The translations under genes were made by a program, and so were the position numbers. The notes under the pieces were generated by a model that worked only from the letters and a program-made list of their open reading frames with translations, was not told the origin of the DNA and made no database searches. DNA of 64,000 nucleotides, taken from Thiosocius teredinicola. Lineage in GTDB: Bacteria; Pseudomonadota; Gammaproteobacteria; Chromatiales; Chromatiaceae. The first letter of the stretch is position 1, and each line of letters starts with the position of its first letter. This document shows positions 26,675-35,644 of this stretch, in pieces. Location of the stretch: NCBI RefSeq assembly GCF_002009425.1, contig NZ_CP019936.1, forward strand, positions 2,095,297 through 2,159,296, written 5' to 3'.

Positions 26675-28084
26675 TCAGTACGCCGATTTATCATTGAACC
26701 CGACCAGCATCGTGCGCACGACTATCTTCAAATCCAGCCAAAGGCTCCAGCTGCGGATGTAGTCAATATCATGTTCAACGCGGCGCGACATTTTATCGGG
26801 TGAATCCGTTTCGCCGCGCCAACCGTTGACTTGTGCCCATCCGGTGATACCCGGTTTGACTTTATGCCGCAACATGTAGCCTGAAATGATCCGACGATAG
26901 TGTTCGTTGTGAGCGACGGCATGTGGCCGCGGGCCGACGACAGACATATCGCCTTTCAAGACGTTGATGAACTGCGGCAACTCATCGAGTGAGGTCTTGC
27001 GCAGGAAGGCGCCGAGCGGCGTGACTCGCGCGTCGCCCTTTGTTGCCTGAACGACCTTATCGCCGTCGTCACATGTCGTCATACTCCGAAACTTCCATAC
27101 CCGAATTTCTTTCCCGTCCACGCCATAGCGTCTCTGCTTGAAAATGACCGGTCCGGGCGAGCTGAGCTTGACCCCGATTGCGATGGCCAACATCGGAATA
27201 GCACAGATAGAAAGAATGATCAGCGAAAGCACGATGTCTTCGCTGCGCTTCAACCATCCGCTGGTACCGAAATAAGGAGACTCGTAAACGCTCAGCGTTG
27301 GAATTCGGCCAATATTGATAAGTTGCGAATGCAGCAGGTCGAAGACGAACAGGTCCGGCACAACGTGCACGGCGACGGCGGAGTCGGCGAGCTCGTTGAT
27401 GATCCGCAAGGCGCGATCGCGGCCGGTCGACGACAGGGCAATATAGATCAGGTCGACGTCCCCGTTTCTGGCCAGAACGATGGCGTCATTGATCGAACCC
27501 CGCAGTTGCTCGCTGGGAATGGAAGCGGAGACCCGGTCGGGGTTGTTGTGCCTGTCGTCGAAGAAACCTACGAGTTTGAGCCCGTAGGCCGGTGAGTTTT
27601 CCAGAATACTGCCCAACTCTGCACCGTTTTTCTCGGCACCGATAATGGCAACACGACGGCTATTGTAACCGGCAGTCCTCAACATCGAGAGAACATATTT
27701 AATCGCAATTCGCCAAGCGATCACGGCTATTGGCGTAGCCAACATCCACGTGATGATGACCGGGCGTGAGAAACTGCCCGCGGCCCCGAGGAAAACCCCA
27801 AGCACAAGGAGAAAGAAGACGGTGAGTCCCCATGCAACCAGAATCGGTATCGCTTGCTGCGTGACGCTGGCGCCGCGATAAGATCGATACACCGAGTGCG
27901 CTTCGCCGGTGATTGCAAACACAGTCGTCGCCAGCAGCATGGCAACCCAGTAAGGAGTCGCAAACTCCGCGCCTGCAAGCATTGTCGAAATGAGCAATGT
28001 GCCGCAGATCAATAACGTATCGGATATCCGATAGATAGCATCCAGCTTTGACTGGTGCTGCCGAAGTAAACCTTGTCCGTGCAC
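26675..28084 (-). CDS. Undecaprenyl-phosphate sugar phosphotransferase (WcaJ/EpsB type)
   Basis: 469 residues, GTG start with TAGGAG upstream. Four to five N-terminal membrane helices, a CoA-binding-like middle domain (VAIIGAEKNGAELG), a further helix, and a bacterial sugar transferase domain with KQRRYGVDGKEIRVWKFRSM, TSLDELPQFINVLKGDMSVVGPRP and KPGITGWAQVNGWRGET. The enzyme attaches the first sugar phosphate to undecaprenyl phosphate and so starts repeat-unit synthesis. It is transcribed alone and behind a sigma-54 promoter at 28372-28387, about 275 bases of leader upstream of the start codon. Confidence 0.93.
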   Translation of the reverse strand: MHGQGLLRQHQSKLDAIYRISDTLLICGTLLISTMLAGAEFATPYWVAMLLATTVFAITGEAHSVYRSYRGASVTQQAIPILVAWGLTVFFLLVLGVFLGAAGSFSRPVIITWMLATPIAVIAWRIAIKYVLSMLRTAGYNSRRVAIIGAEKNGAELGSILENSPAYGLKLVGFFDDRHNNPDRVSASIPSEQLRGSINDAIVLARNGDVDLIYIALSSTGRDRALRIINELADSAVAVHVVPDLFVFDLLHSQLINIGRIPTLSVYESPYFGTSGWLKRSEDIVLSLIILSICAIPMLAIAIGVKLSSPGPVIFKQRRYGVDGKEIRVWKFRSMTTCDDGDKVVQATKGDARVTPLGAFLRKTSLDELPQFINVLKGDMSVVGPRPHAVAHNEHYRRIISGYMLRHKVKPGITGWAQVNGWRGETDSPDKMSRRVEHDIDYIRSWSLWLDLKIVVRTMLVGFNDKSAY

Positions 28085-28118
28085 AACTACTACTCCTAAT
28101 GCAGGCGAAATTCTAATC

Positions 28119-28171
28119 AGTCCTACAGGCTTTCCAGCATCGGATTGAGGCTGTGCCTTTTTCGGCGGACT
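28119..28171 (-). other. Possible structured mRNA leader of the WcaJ/EpsB gene
   Basis: In the minus-strand leader, AGTCC (28167-28171) can pair with GGACT (28119-28123), enclosing a region with two AGGC/GCCT pairing options. No match to a riboswitch family known to me. Confidence 0.35.
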
Positions 28172-28371
28172 ACGTCGCTCGGCGGTTTTTAGTTTACTTT
28201 TTTAACGTAACGAAACTGTGACCGTTGTTGGTTAAGCAATGTGAACAGAGTTGGTAAACGATCTACTGTTCAAATGGCGAGAATGCACGCTCAATAAAAA
28301 CTCGAAAATCAGATGTGCAACGTGCTTTGAAAGTCATGCATTTCGCCCCAAGATTCTACTTCGTTTACCAA

Positions 28372-28387
28372 AGCAAGCCGCATGCCA
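28372..28387 (-). promoter_or_regulatory. Sigma-54 promoter for the WcaJ/EpsB gene
   Basis: On the minus strand the sequence is TGGCATGCGGCTTGCT, fitting TGGCACG-N4-TTGCW with one mismatch and exact GG-N10-GC spacing. Transcription would start near 28360. Sigma-54 control is known for exosortase-associated EPS loci regulated by PrsK/PrsR; neither gene is in this window. Confidence 0.75.
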
Positions 28388-28687
28388 CATAACTAAATGC
28401 AGCAAAAACAAATAGTTAGAAGTTTCGGTATTTGCTTGGCCGGTCGTTCTTAGTGCAGTGATTGCTGCGATGCATCAAAGTGGTGATCAAAACACTGATC
28501 ACCAGTCGGTTACGCGATTTGCGAAAGGGTGAAATGCGCACTTCTATAGTTATCAGTTTGTATAACTGAGTCACAGTTTTTCACTTGAAAGCTAACTATA
28601 AGGGGCCGGCCGTATTGGGGCGCATACCGTGCTGACTCCACGGTGTGTGCAAGCAGGCAATCGTCTCGCCCTGCGATCCTCTGATCA

Positions 28688-28834
28688 GAGAACGGCCTGG
28701 TGGAATGCTTCATGCGCAGGATGAAGGCGCAATGCCGTCAGATGCATTCCTTTGAAGGGATCAGCTGGTCGCGAGAAATCATCATGCGCTGGTTGTGCCA
28801 CTGCGACCGAGCGGCACCAACCGTCCTTCGCTAA
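28688..28834 (+). pseudogene. Remnant of IS3-type transposase (integrase core C-terminus)
   Basis: Reads ENGLVECFMRRMKAQC, HSFEGISWSREIIMRW, then a stop, matching the ENGxVERxxRTLKxQC...RFExLxxA segment of DDE integrase-core transposases. The frame is closed by a stop six bases upstream and no start or DD residues remain. A decayed IS fragment. Confidence 0.7.
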
Positions 28835-29628
28835 TCAGGTGCCTGCGCAACTCACCGCGTGGGTACGCCATGATCGTCGGTCACTGCATGGCTAATAAAC
28901 TGTTCCGATATGGCATCGGAGAACCTGATCGGTCAGCACCGCGAACTGCGGCACATGGCCATGGTGTTCCAATGGCATAGCGTCGCGCGTGATCGACGCC
29001 GGGTTAAGACCCAGACGGTGAAATACAGAAAGGCCATTGCTTATCCCACTGACGGCTGCGCGCTCGACACTGGCCGGAAGCGGGTGGTAAAGCTGGCGGG
29101 TGGCCTGGGTGGAGTTCCGCCGGAGTTTCGCGCACACCGCCATCACGCAATGCTGCTACGGCGACGCCTGACAGTTCACGAGTAGCACCGCAGATACCCA
29201 TCGAGATCAATAGGCAAGAGCGGCCATCGAAGGGACGGGATACTTCGGTGGAAGCCACTGCGCATCAACAAGGGCATGCTGCCATCTTGTGTTGGGACAC
29301 GCCGGACTGCTGGGGAAGTTGCCTTTGCTGCCCAGTTTTCTGGTTGAGCTGGGTAGAGGGCTTTAAGCGAAGCTGTCGGATGGTGATGATCAAAGGCTCG
29401 GATGTGCCATACCCATTCGTCAGCGATACAGACCGATGAGCGCGCGATCGACAATTCAGGAATAGGTTGTTCGCCAAGCGCTGGCTGAGGTGCGTACTTC
29501 AGTACTTGGATGTTGCCGACAGCAACAGAAAACGCGCCGACAACGATCCGGGCACGCGGTGGCGGTTTAGCGGCGTGACCGGGTGGGTGGGGAGCGGCAC
29601 GAGGCCGCTCTCGACAGATAGTGCGGGC
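28835..29628. other. Non-coding/decayed stretch
   Basis: About 800 bases downstream of the transposase remnant. Several short frames on both strands lack ribosome sites and recognisable motifs. Probably debris of mobile DNA; nothing else supported. Confidence 0.4.
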
Positions 29629-29865
29629 TTAAGAAAGCTCGTATTGCTGCAGCTTCACTGAGCAGGTGCAGATCTGCAGGCCGTCACAGCTCTTGCGGTG
29701 GCCGCAGGGGCATGTCTCCAGACACTTCAGAACATCGACATCTCTGTTCGTGTACTTCATGCAGGCACAGAAGCTGGTGTCTTCAAGGCAGGCGAAATCG
29801 AAATCACAGCGTTCCGCTCGTAGGGCGTGCTCACCGATACTGCGGGTTTCCTGGGTTCCTCGCAT
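29629..29865 (-). CDS. Small cysteine-rich protein
   Basis: 78 residues with 10 cysteines, in clusters CLEDTSFCAC and KCLETCPCGHRKSCDGLQIC. ATG 29865 has GGGGAG at ideal distance, which supports expression. No signal peptide. The Cys/His pattern suggests metal (zinc or iron-sulfur) binding. I do not recognise the family. A clear homologue of the last 27 residues lies at 10259-10343 beside epsG, so this family has been duplicated or rearranged around the EPS locus. Confidence 0.6.
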   Translation of the reverse strand: MRGTQETRSIGEHALRAERCDFDFACLEDTSFCACMKYTNRDVDVLKCLETCPCGHRKSCDGLQICTCSVKLQQYELS

Positions 29866-30404
29866 GTCCGTCTCCCCGTCGCGTTTCTGCGTTGTTGAGT
29901 GCGAGACAGCATGCGGTGCCTATCGCAACAAGGTAAATTAGTAATAACCCCAACAGGCATGCGTTTATATTTTGTCGTTTACAACTAAATGCCGGGCTGT
30001 ACTCAATCTAAATCCGTTTCCCGGCACATCGTTGGATTTGGGCGAATTTGTGCGGTGCGGAAAAATATTGCGTAAGTTAAGCCATTGAAAAAACGTTGAA
30101 AATAGGCATTTTGCACGGCTGGGAATCTAACGATTTGCGGCAATCCGCTTTATTTGTTCGGGTATCAATATGTGATAGGTGTCCCTGATCCTTTTATATC
30201 TGCGTTCAACTGCTTCGTAGTGGATGTCCGGACCCTGCGCGAATAGATGTGTCGTTGTGCAGGCCGACAAAGGTTTCTCGCCTGATCGCCGGGCCGGTTC
30301 GGCAGTGTCGGGCAATCTCGGCTAGTGGATTCAGTGCCCATCATTCGCCTGTCTTGGTGCCGGCAGCGATGCTGCCGGCTAACGCTTACCCGATTACTGC
30401 TGCA
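29866..30404. other. Intergenic region
   Basis: AT-rich near 29930-30130, with TATTTTGTCG at 29968-29977. A minus-strand frame at 30127-30315 has no ribosome site and is not called. The distal end has the hairpin listed separately. Confidence 0.4.
30359..30379 (-). terminator. Stem-loop after the EF-hand gene
   Basis: GCCGGCAGC-gat-GCTGCCGGC: nine perfect base pairs with a three-base loop, 25 bases past the stop of the minus-strand EF-hand gene. There is no U-run, so it may stabilise the mRNA end rather than terminate by itself. Confidence 0.5.
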
Positions 30405-30995
30405 TCACTGCTGATCGGGCTTCAGCTCAAAGGCGCTGAACTCAGCGCGGTCGATTTCCATGTCGTTGTTGGTATCCATGTCCTGCCATGACTGGCTCAA
30501 CTGTTCGCTCTTGGCGCCTTCGGTGCGGCTCAGTTTGCCGTCGCCGTCTTCGTCATACTTGGCGAACTCGTCATCCTCTGGGCGCAGACTGCTGTAATCC
30601 GAACCACCGTGCTCCTTGCTGTCCGAACCGTAGATGCCGGTTTCGGCATTCGGTTGCGCAGCAGGACCGCTGGGTTGTTCTGCCATGTCGCCGCTGCTTT
30701 CCGGACGGATACCACTGTAGTCCGGGCCACCATGTTTGCGGCTGTCTTCACCGGTGATGCCGGTTTCGGCCGACGGTGAATCACCGGCCTCTACGACACC
30801 TGGGTTACCGTCGTCGCCTTGAGGGCGCAACTGGCTGTAGTCGGCACCGCCGAGTTTCTCGCTGTCTTTGCTGTAGATGCCGGTATCGGTGGTGTCGCCT
30901 GCGAAAGCCGCGGTGGCCGGCAGGGCGACCAGGCTGAGTGCAGCAATCATCGCTGCAACGCGCGGGAATCGTTTCGTGTGAACATGCTTGCTCAT
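30405..30995 (-). CDS. Exported EF-hand protein with three novel repeats
   Basis: 196 residues from ATG 30995, preceded by GAGGAG. The signal peptide runs MIAALSLVALPATAAFA. Three copies of a ~20-residue repeat follow: TGIYSKDSEKLGGADYSQLR, TGITGEDSRKHGGPDYSGIR, TGIYGSDSKEHGGSDYSSLR, separated by acidic/proline linkers. The C-terminus has two EF-hand loops, DEDGDGKLSRTE and DTNNDMEIDRAE, the latter with Asn substitutions. A periplasmic or secreted calcium-binding protein is likely; function unknown. I do not recognise the repeat. Confidence 0.8.
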   Translation of the reverse strand: MSKHVHTKRFPRVAAMIAALSLVALPATAAFAGDTTDTGIYSKDSEKLGGADYSQLRPQGDDGNPGVVEAGDSPSAETGITGEDSRKHGGPDYSGIRPESSGDMAEQPSGPAAQPNAETGIYGSDSKEHGGSDYSSLRPEDDEFAKYDEDGDGKLSRTEGAKSEQLSQSWQDMDTNNDMEIDRAEFSAFELKPDQQ

Positions 30996-31348
30996 GGATA
31001 TCTCCTCGTAACTCTCGTTGTTCAAACCTTCGTTACACAACGCGTCGGTCGGTAACGGTGTGCTTACCAGGGAGCAAGTGAGGTGCCAATATCCGCAAAC
31101 TTGCGCAGTGTTGCGCTAAGTGGATATTTCTACAGCTGTTTCTGCGACTACCTGCGTCGCCAGGAGATTGTCGGCCGACAATGGCTTGAGTCAAACGAGT
31201 GGAAATCGGCCTCGGCATGCGTAAATGCACCGAGCGTTCAGCCCGGCCAAGCCGATCGGTTGATATGCAGCGAATGATGCGATGGGCGATCACCACCGGG
31301 GTGTTCAACCCGGCAGTGACCGCTGCATTGTGTTGGGAGCGGCTCGGC
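30996..31348. other. Intergenic region
   Basis: 353 bases between two same-strand genes, holding the EF-hand gene promoter. No gene or clear regulatory site seen. Confidence 0.4.
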
Positions 31349-32932
31349 TTACTTACCGCGCCATTGCACGCTGTACAGATCGTGGCGACGATCGCGCAGG
31401 TTTTGCACCGTGCCCGAGTTGCGCGCCATCTTCAGAGTGTCGGGGCGCAGGTCCGCAAAGGCGACCATCTCTACGTTCGGCGTGGTGTCGGCGGCGACGC
31501 CATCGCGTGCGAACGGAAAATCGCAAGGTGTGAGGATACAGCTCTGGCCGTACTGGATATCCATGTTGGCCACGCCCGGCAGGTTGCCGACGTTGCCCGA
31601 CATCACGACGTAGAACTGGTTCTCCACGGCACGTGCCTGACAGCAATAACGCACACGCAGATACGACTGCCGCTCGTCGGTGCAGAAGGGTACGAACAGG
31701 ATCTGCGCACCCTGGTCGGCCAAATGCCGCGCGAGTTCGGGAAACTCCGAGTCGTAGCAGATCAACACGCCGATCGGCCCGCAGTCGGTATCGATGGCGT
31801 TCAGTACGCTGCCACCTTCGATGTTCCACCAGTACACCTCGTTGGGCGTCGGGTGGATCTTGGGTTGTTCGAAGATCGCACCGTTGCGCAGAAACACGTA
31901 GGCGATGTTTTCGACGCGTCCGTTCGGCATCAGCGTTGGATGCGAACCGCCGATGATATTGATGTTGTAGCGGATCGCCATGTCACGCAGCGCCTCTTTG
32001 AAGCGCGGCGTATGCCGGCTCAAGGCCTCGATCGATTCGGCGGGATTGAGTTCCTGGTTTTCGATCGACAGCAACTGCAGGGCGAACATCTCGGGGAACA
32101 CGACGAAGTCGCCCTTGTAGTCGGAAACCACCTCGACGAAGTATTCGATGAACGACAGGAACTCGTCGAACGATTTCACCCGTCGCTGCATGTATTGCAC
32201 GGTACCGACGCGGATCGTGTCCGGCAGACGACCGCCGTAGCGCTTCTGACGGCCCTCGAGCTGTTCCTGGTCGACCTTCGGATTGTTCCAGGTGAGGTGA
32301 ACGCCGTAGCCCATCGATTGTTGATCGGCATCGAGGTAGTGCGGGATCACCCCGATCACCTCGAAACCGTTGCGCAACTGAAACGACAGCACCGGATCGC
32401 GTTGCTTCTTCTGCACCACCTGCTCGACATAGGCCTCGGCGCTGCCGAATTTCTTGATGCGTCGTGCCAGCGTCGGCAGACGGCCGGCAAATACGATGCC
32501 TTTCAGGCCGAGTGATTGGCACAGCTTCTTGCGTTCGTTGTACAGGCGCTGACCGATGCGATAGCCACGCAGATCCGGATCGACGCACACCTCCATGCCG
32601 TACAGCCAGTCACCCTGCGGGTCGTGGCGCGACGCATAGCCGTTGCCGGTGATCTCGGTCCAGTTGTGTTTGCCCAGGCCTTCACTCTCCGCGACGCGGA
32701 ACGTGGCGCAATAGCCGACGACTTTGTCGCCGATGACGGCCACAAACTGGCCTTCGGGAAAGTTGTTGATCTGTCCGGTCAACGGCCCTTCGGTGTAACC
32801 GTACATTCCGGTGCCGGTATAGACCTTGGCACTCAACCCAGCAATCGCTGGGATATCGGTCAGCTTGGCGTTGCGCACCTCGAGGCGGCTGCGCGGGTCG
32901 TCGAGGGCGTTGGAAAGGTCGTCTGCGGACAT
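31349..32932 (-). CDS. GNAT acetyltransferase - carbon-nitrogen hydrolase fusion
   Basis: 527 residues from ATG 32932 (MSADDLSNAL); upstream in-frame sequence is not domain-like. The N-terminal GNAT domain (about 15-190, GVCVDPDLRGYRIGQRLYNERKKL-like acetyl-CoA loop) is followed by a nitrilase-superfamily amidase domain (about 225-500). The Glu-Lys-Cys triad is visible in VFPEMFALQLL, EQPKIHPTPNE and GVLICYDSEFPEL. Such two-domain proteins are widespread but their substrate is unknown; amide hydrolysis and N-acetylation are inferred from the domains. Confidence 0.9.
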   Translation of the reverse strand: MSADDLSNALDDPRSRLEVRNAKLTDIPAIAGLSAKVYTGTGMYGYTEGPLTGQINNFPEGQFVAVIGDKVVGYCATFRVAESEGLGKHNWTEITGNGYASRHDPQGDWLYGMEVCVDPDLRGYRIGQRLYNERKKLCQSLGLKGIVFAGRLPTLARRIKKFGSAEAYVEQVVQKKQRDPVLSFQLRNGFEVIGVIPHYLDADQQSMGYGVHLTWNNPKVDQEQLEGRQKRYGGRLPDTIRVGTVQYMQRRVKSFDEFLSFIEYFVEVVSDYKGDFVVFPEMFALQLLSIENQELNPAESIEALSRHTPRFKEALRDMAIRYNINIIGGSHPTLMPNGRVENIAYVFLRNGAIFEQPKIHPTPNEVYWWNIEGGSVLNAIDTDCGPIGVLICYDSEFPELARHLADQGAQILFVPFCTDERQSYLRVRYCCQARAVENQFYVVMSGNVGNLPGVANMDIQYGQSCILTPCDFPFARDGVAADTTPNVEMVAFADLRPDTLKMARNSGTVQNLRDRRHDLYSVQWRGK

Positions 32933-33128
32933 AGGGTCTCCGAACACAAGGGTGCAGGGGTAGTGGTACAACTCGATAGATTCTAGCGCGGTGGATCGCC
33001 GAAAAAAGCAGTTGCAACGACTATTTTTTCGCCGCCCCAGATGGCTCGGCGAGCGCAGTGGCAATGGGCGAAAATCGGCAGTCGCCCACGGGCTCAGGCG
33101 CAGGGGAGCGCAGGGCGGCGAAATGGGA

Positions 33129-33932
33129 TCAGTCGACCGGGATCACGCGCAGTTCGAGGCTGCGATCCTGCGAGCGATGTGTCTGAACGTGGCGTCCGAA
33201 CTCGTTGCGGTTGTTCGAGTCGTCGCCGCCGATTGCGCCGAGCATCAACCATTGCCCGATCGCGCCCTGCAGTACCGTCGATGCTTCCTGGTTGATGAAC
33301 CGTCCACCGGATGCTGCGCGACTGTGTTGCTGGAAGATCTCGACGGTGACGTGGTCGCCATGCACTCGTGGAACGGCGTAGAAACCGCTGCCGGTGTCGC
33401 GGTACTGCATATTGAATCCCTGAACCACGCTGTTGCCGATCACCTGCTGGTGTGCCGAGTAGACCGGCACCGATTGACCGGCGCGAATCAGTGCGGGGCG
33501 TCCGTCGAGCGCCTGGACACGTTGCAGGCTGTCGTCCTGCCCGCGGGTCTGTGCCTCCTGGTAGGTGATCTGTGCCTTGCTGCCCGGTGGGACGCGGCCT
33601 AACCGCACATTGTCGGTGTTCACCCCGTAACCGATATCGCGACGCGAACTGCTGAGGCTGCCGGACTGGCGCACCTCGATGATCAGGCGGCGCGGCGGTC
33701 GGTCGAGTTGTTGCAACGTGGCGCGCACCGTGGCGATCTGTTGTGGTGTGCCGCTGACGACCAGCTTGTCGTGATAGGCCGAGACGCTGCCGTTCGGGCC
33801 GACCAAGGGGCGGATGGTATCGACCAACGCGGCGGCCGGTTGGCTGCGGATTTGGATGACCGCCGACTCACCGTGAGCAGCCATCGAGCTCACGAACAGC
33901 AGTAGAAGTGGAATCAGACGATTACATCGCAT
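33129..33932 (-). CDS. Exported secretin-N-domain-like protein
   Basis: 267 residues from ATG 33932. Signal peptide LIPLLLLFVSSMAAHG. VIQIRSQPAAALVDTIRPLVGPNGSVSAYHDKLVV and QQIATVRATLQQLDRPPRRLIIEVRQ form a NolW/secretin-N-type fold, as in the periplasmic part of type II/III secretins. The rest (VPVYSAHQQ...AVPRVHGDHVTVEIFQQHS...ELRVIPVD) resembles the start of a secretin domain, but the pore-forming region is absent. Stand-alone relative of GspD; function unknown. Confidence 0.75.
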   Translation of the reverse strand: MRCNRLIPLLLLFVSSMAAHGESAVIQIRSQPAAALVDTIRPLVGPNGSVSAYHDKLVVSGTPQQIATVRATLQQLDRPPRRLIIEVRQSGSLSSSRRDIGYGVNTDNVRLGRVPPGSKAQITYQEAQTRGQDDSLQRVQALDGRPALIRAGQSVPVYSAHQQVIGNSVVQGFNMQYRDTGSGFYAVPRVHGDHVTVEIFQQHSRAASGGRFINQEASTVLQGAIGQWLMLGAIGGDDSNNRNEFGRHVQTHRSQDRSLELRVIPVD

Positions 33933-33966
33933 GGCGCGCCCCGACGATAACCCAATCACTAAGAGT

Positions 33967-34407
33967 TTAGGCGTTCTCGGCATCGAGTGACATGCGCATC
34001 GCGCGATGATCGATACCGGCATCGACAAACACCTCCCCCTCGGCGACAAAGCCAAGGCGTCGATAGAACGGCTCGGCTGTGCACTGGGCGTGCAGAAACA
34101 CCTCCGCATAACCACGCTGACGGGCGATGTCGATGAGCCTGTTCATCAAGGCCGAGCCGATGCCGCGCCCGCGCCATTCCTTAAGCACCGCCATGCGCCC
34201 GATGTGCCCGTCGGTGAGCATGCGTGCGGTCGCAATGGGTTTGCCATCGCCGTTCAATGCCAAAAGATGTAGCGCCTCGCGGTCGTAGTGGTCGCGTTCC
34301 AGCTCGGGTGGCACGGACTGTTCGTCAACGAACACCGTGAAGCGGATACCCAGCAATGCGTCCTGTTGCGAGCTCCAATCGGCCTCGACGACCTGGTAGT
34401 CACTCAT
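33967..34407 (-). CDS. GNAT family N-acetyltransferase
   Basis: 146 residues. IRFTVFVDEQSVPPELERDHYD at the start and MAVLKEWRGRGIGSALMNRLIDIARQRG (acetyl-CoA pyrophosphate loop RGRGIG) define an ElaA/YjcF-like GNAT fold. The start at 34407 overlaps the end of roxA by 8 bases, indicating an operon and coupled translation. Substrate unknown. Confidence 0.88.
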   Translation of the reverse strand: MSDYQVVEADWSSQQDALLGIRFTVFVDEQSVPPELERDHYDREALHLLALNGDGKPIATARMLTDGHIGRMAVLKEWRGRGIGSALMNRLIDIARQRGYAEVFLHAQCTAEPFYRRLGFVAEGEVFVDAGIDHRAMRMSLDAENA

Positions 34408-35587
34408 CGGCATCCTCCGCTTCGAGCACGCCCTCGTTGAGCAGGTCGAGCACGACCGTGCGGCTGTCTGCATTGTCGGCCAGCAGCGCCGAGACCGTCC
34501 GTGTATCGAGTCGGCGATGCATGCACAGCGTATTCACCGTGGCCGTTGCCGCGGCAGGGTAGATGCGGTGCTCGCCCTGATAGAACAACGCAGGCGCGCC
34601 GTCGGGCAATGCCTGCCAGGCCAGGCGGGCGAACGGATGGCGCACGAGCGCGTGGCCGCCGCGCAGCCACGCCGTCAGATCGGCGTCGCTCCACGGCGAT
34701 TCCGGTGGCTCGATCTGAAACTGCGTCTTGGCTTCGGTCAGGTGATCGCCAAGCCACAGCGCGAACGCCGTGCTGTCGAGCGTCGGTAGGGCGGCGAACA
34801 GGCGCGCGGCATTGTCGATCGCGCCAGGTGTGATCTGTCCCAGGTGGTCGGCGTCGATATCGTCGGGGTCCTGCAGGCGTTGCGCGGCGCACTGATCGAC
34901 CAGGTACTGAAACCAATCGGCCGCCAGCTCTTGCTGATTGGGCGAGCGAAAACCCAATGAGTAGGTCATGCAATCGCCCTCTGCGGTACCCCAATGGGCG
35001 ACACCCGGCGGCAGATACAGGATATCGCCGGGCTCAAGCAGCCAATCGTCGCTGGTGATGAAATGCGAGAGGATGCGTTGCTCGAGGCCGGGGATCAGGT
35101 CGTCGTCGGTGTAGCGGCGATCGCTGATGCGCCAGCGGCGTCTGCCCTGCGCCTGCATCAGGAACACATCGTAGGCATCGGTGTGCGGGCCGACGCCGCC
35201 TTGATCAGTGGCGTAACTGATCATGATGTCGTCGATGCGCCAGCTCGGCACGAAATCGAACAGGTCGATCAAAGCGGCGACGTCCGGTACGAACTTGTCG
35301 ACATCCTGCACCAGCAGCGTCCAATGCGATTCGGGCAGCGATGCAAAGTCCTGTTCGTCGAACGGGCCGTGCTGAACCGTCCATGCGGTTTCACTCTGCT
35401 CGATGATCAAGCGCGATTCGAACTCGTTTTCGCAGGCCAGCCCGGCCAATTCGTCGGGCATCAGCTGAAAGTGCTGTGGCGAGATTGCAGCGCGCATCAA
35501 CAGTGGCTTTTTCTGCCAGTAGTCGCGCAGAAAGGTTTCGCGGTCGATGCCGTCGGGCAACCGGATCGTTGTGTGTTGCCCGGTCAT
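34400..35587 (-). CDS. roxA: 50S ribosomal protein L16 arginine hydroxylase (JmjC cupin)
   Basis: 395 residues, similar in length to E. coli RoxA/YcfD. 2-oxoglutarate/Fe(II) oxygenase with the metal site HTD in GGVGPHTDAYDVFLMQ and the distal His in LPPGVAHWGTAEGD; the opening PLLMRAAI and the winged C-terminal region match the family. It hydroxylates an arginine of L16. The start at 35587 comes only about 20 bases after an intrinsic terminator-like hairpin and overlaps the stop of a short upstream frame (ATGA), hinting at leader control. Confidence 0.9.
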   Translation of the reverse strand: MTGQHTTIRLPDGIDRETFLRDYWQKKPLLMRAAISPQHFQLMPDELAGLACENEFESRLIIEQSETAWTVQHGPFDEQDFASLPESHWTLLVQDVDKFVPDVAALIDLFDFVPSWRIDDIMISYATDQGGVGPHTDAYDVFLMQAQGRRRWRISDRRYTDDDLIPGLEQRILSHFITSDDWLLEPGDILYLPPGVAHWGTAEGDCMTYSLGFRSPNQQELAADWFQYLVDQCAAQRLQDPDDIDADHLGQITPGAIDNAARLFAALPTLDSTAFALWLGDHLTEAKTQFQIEPPESPWSDADLTAWLRGGHALVRHPFARLAWQALPDGAPALFYQGEHRIYPAAATATVNTLCMHRRLDTRTVSALLADNADSRTVVLDLLNEGVLEAEDADE

Positions 35588-35606
35588 CGAATTGCCGCAT
35601 CGACAC

Positions 35607-35644
35607 AAAAAAACGGACCGGCCTCAGATACGAGGGCGGTCCGT
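35607..35644 (-). terminator. Intrinsic terminator-like hairpin in front of roxA
   Basis: Minus strand: ACGGACCG...CGGTCCGT stem with inner GAGG/CCTC pairs, followed by seven U residues (35613-35607). It may end the transcript of the upstream EamA gene or a small RNA, or act as an attenuator of roxA. Confidence 0.75.

Noticed and set aside
28119-28171. c-di-GMP (GEMM) riboswitch in the WcaJ/EpsB leader
   Set aside because: The conserved GEMM core and tetraloop-receptor sequence are not present; only generic pairing is seen.
30127-30315. 62-codon minus-strand frame with a basic tail
   Set aside because: No ribosome site and no recognisable family; nearby GGTGTCCCTGA looks REP-like but one copy is not enough to call an element.
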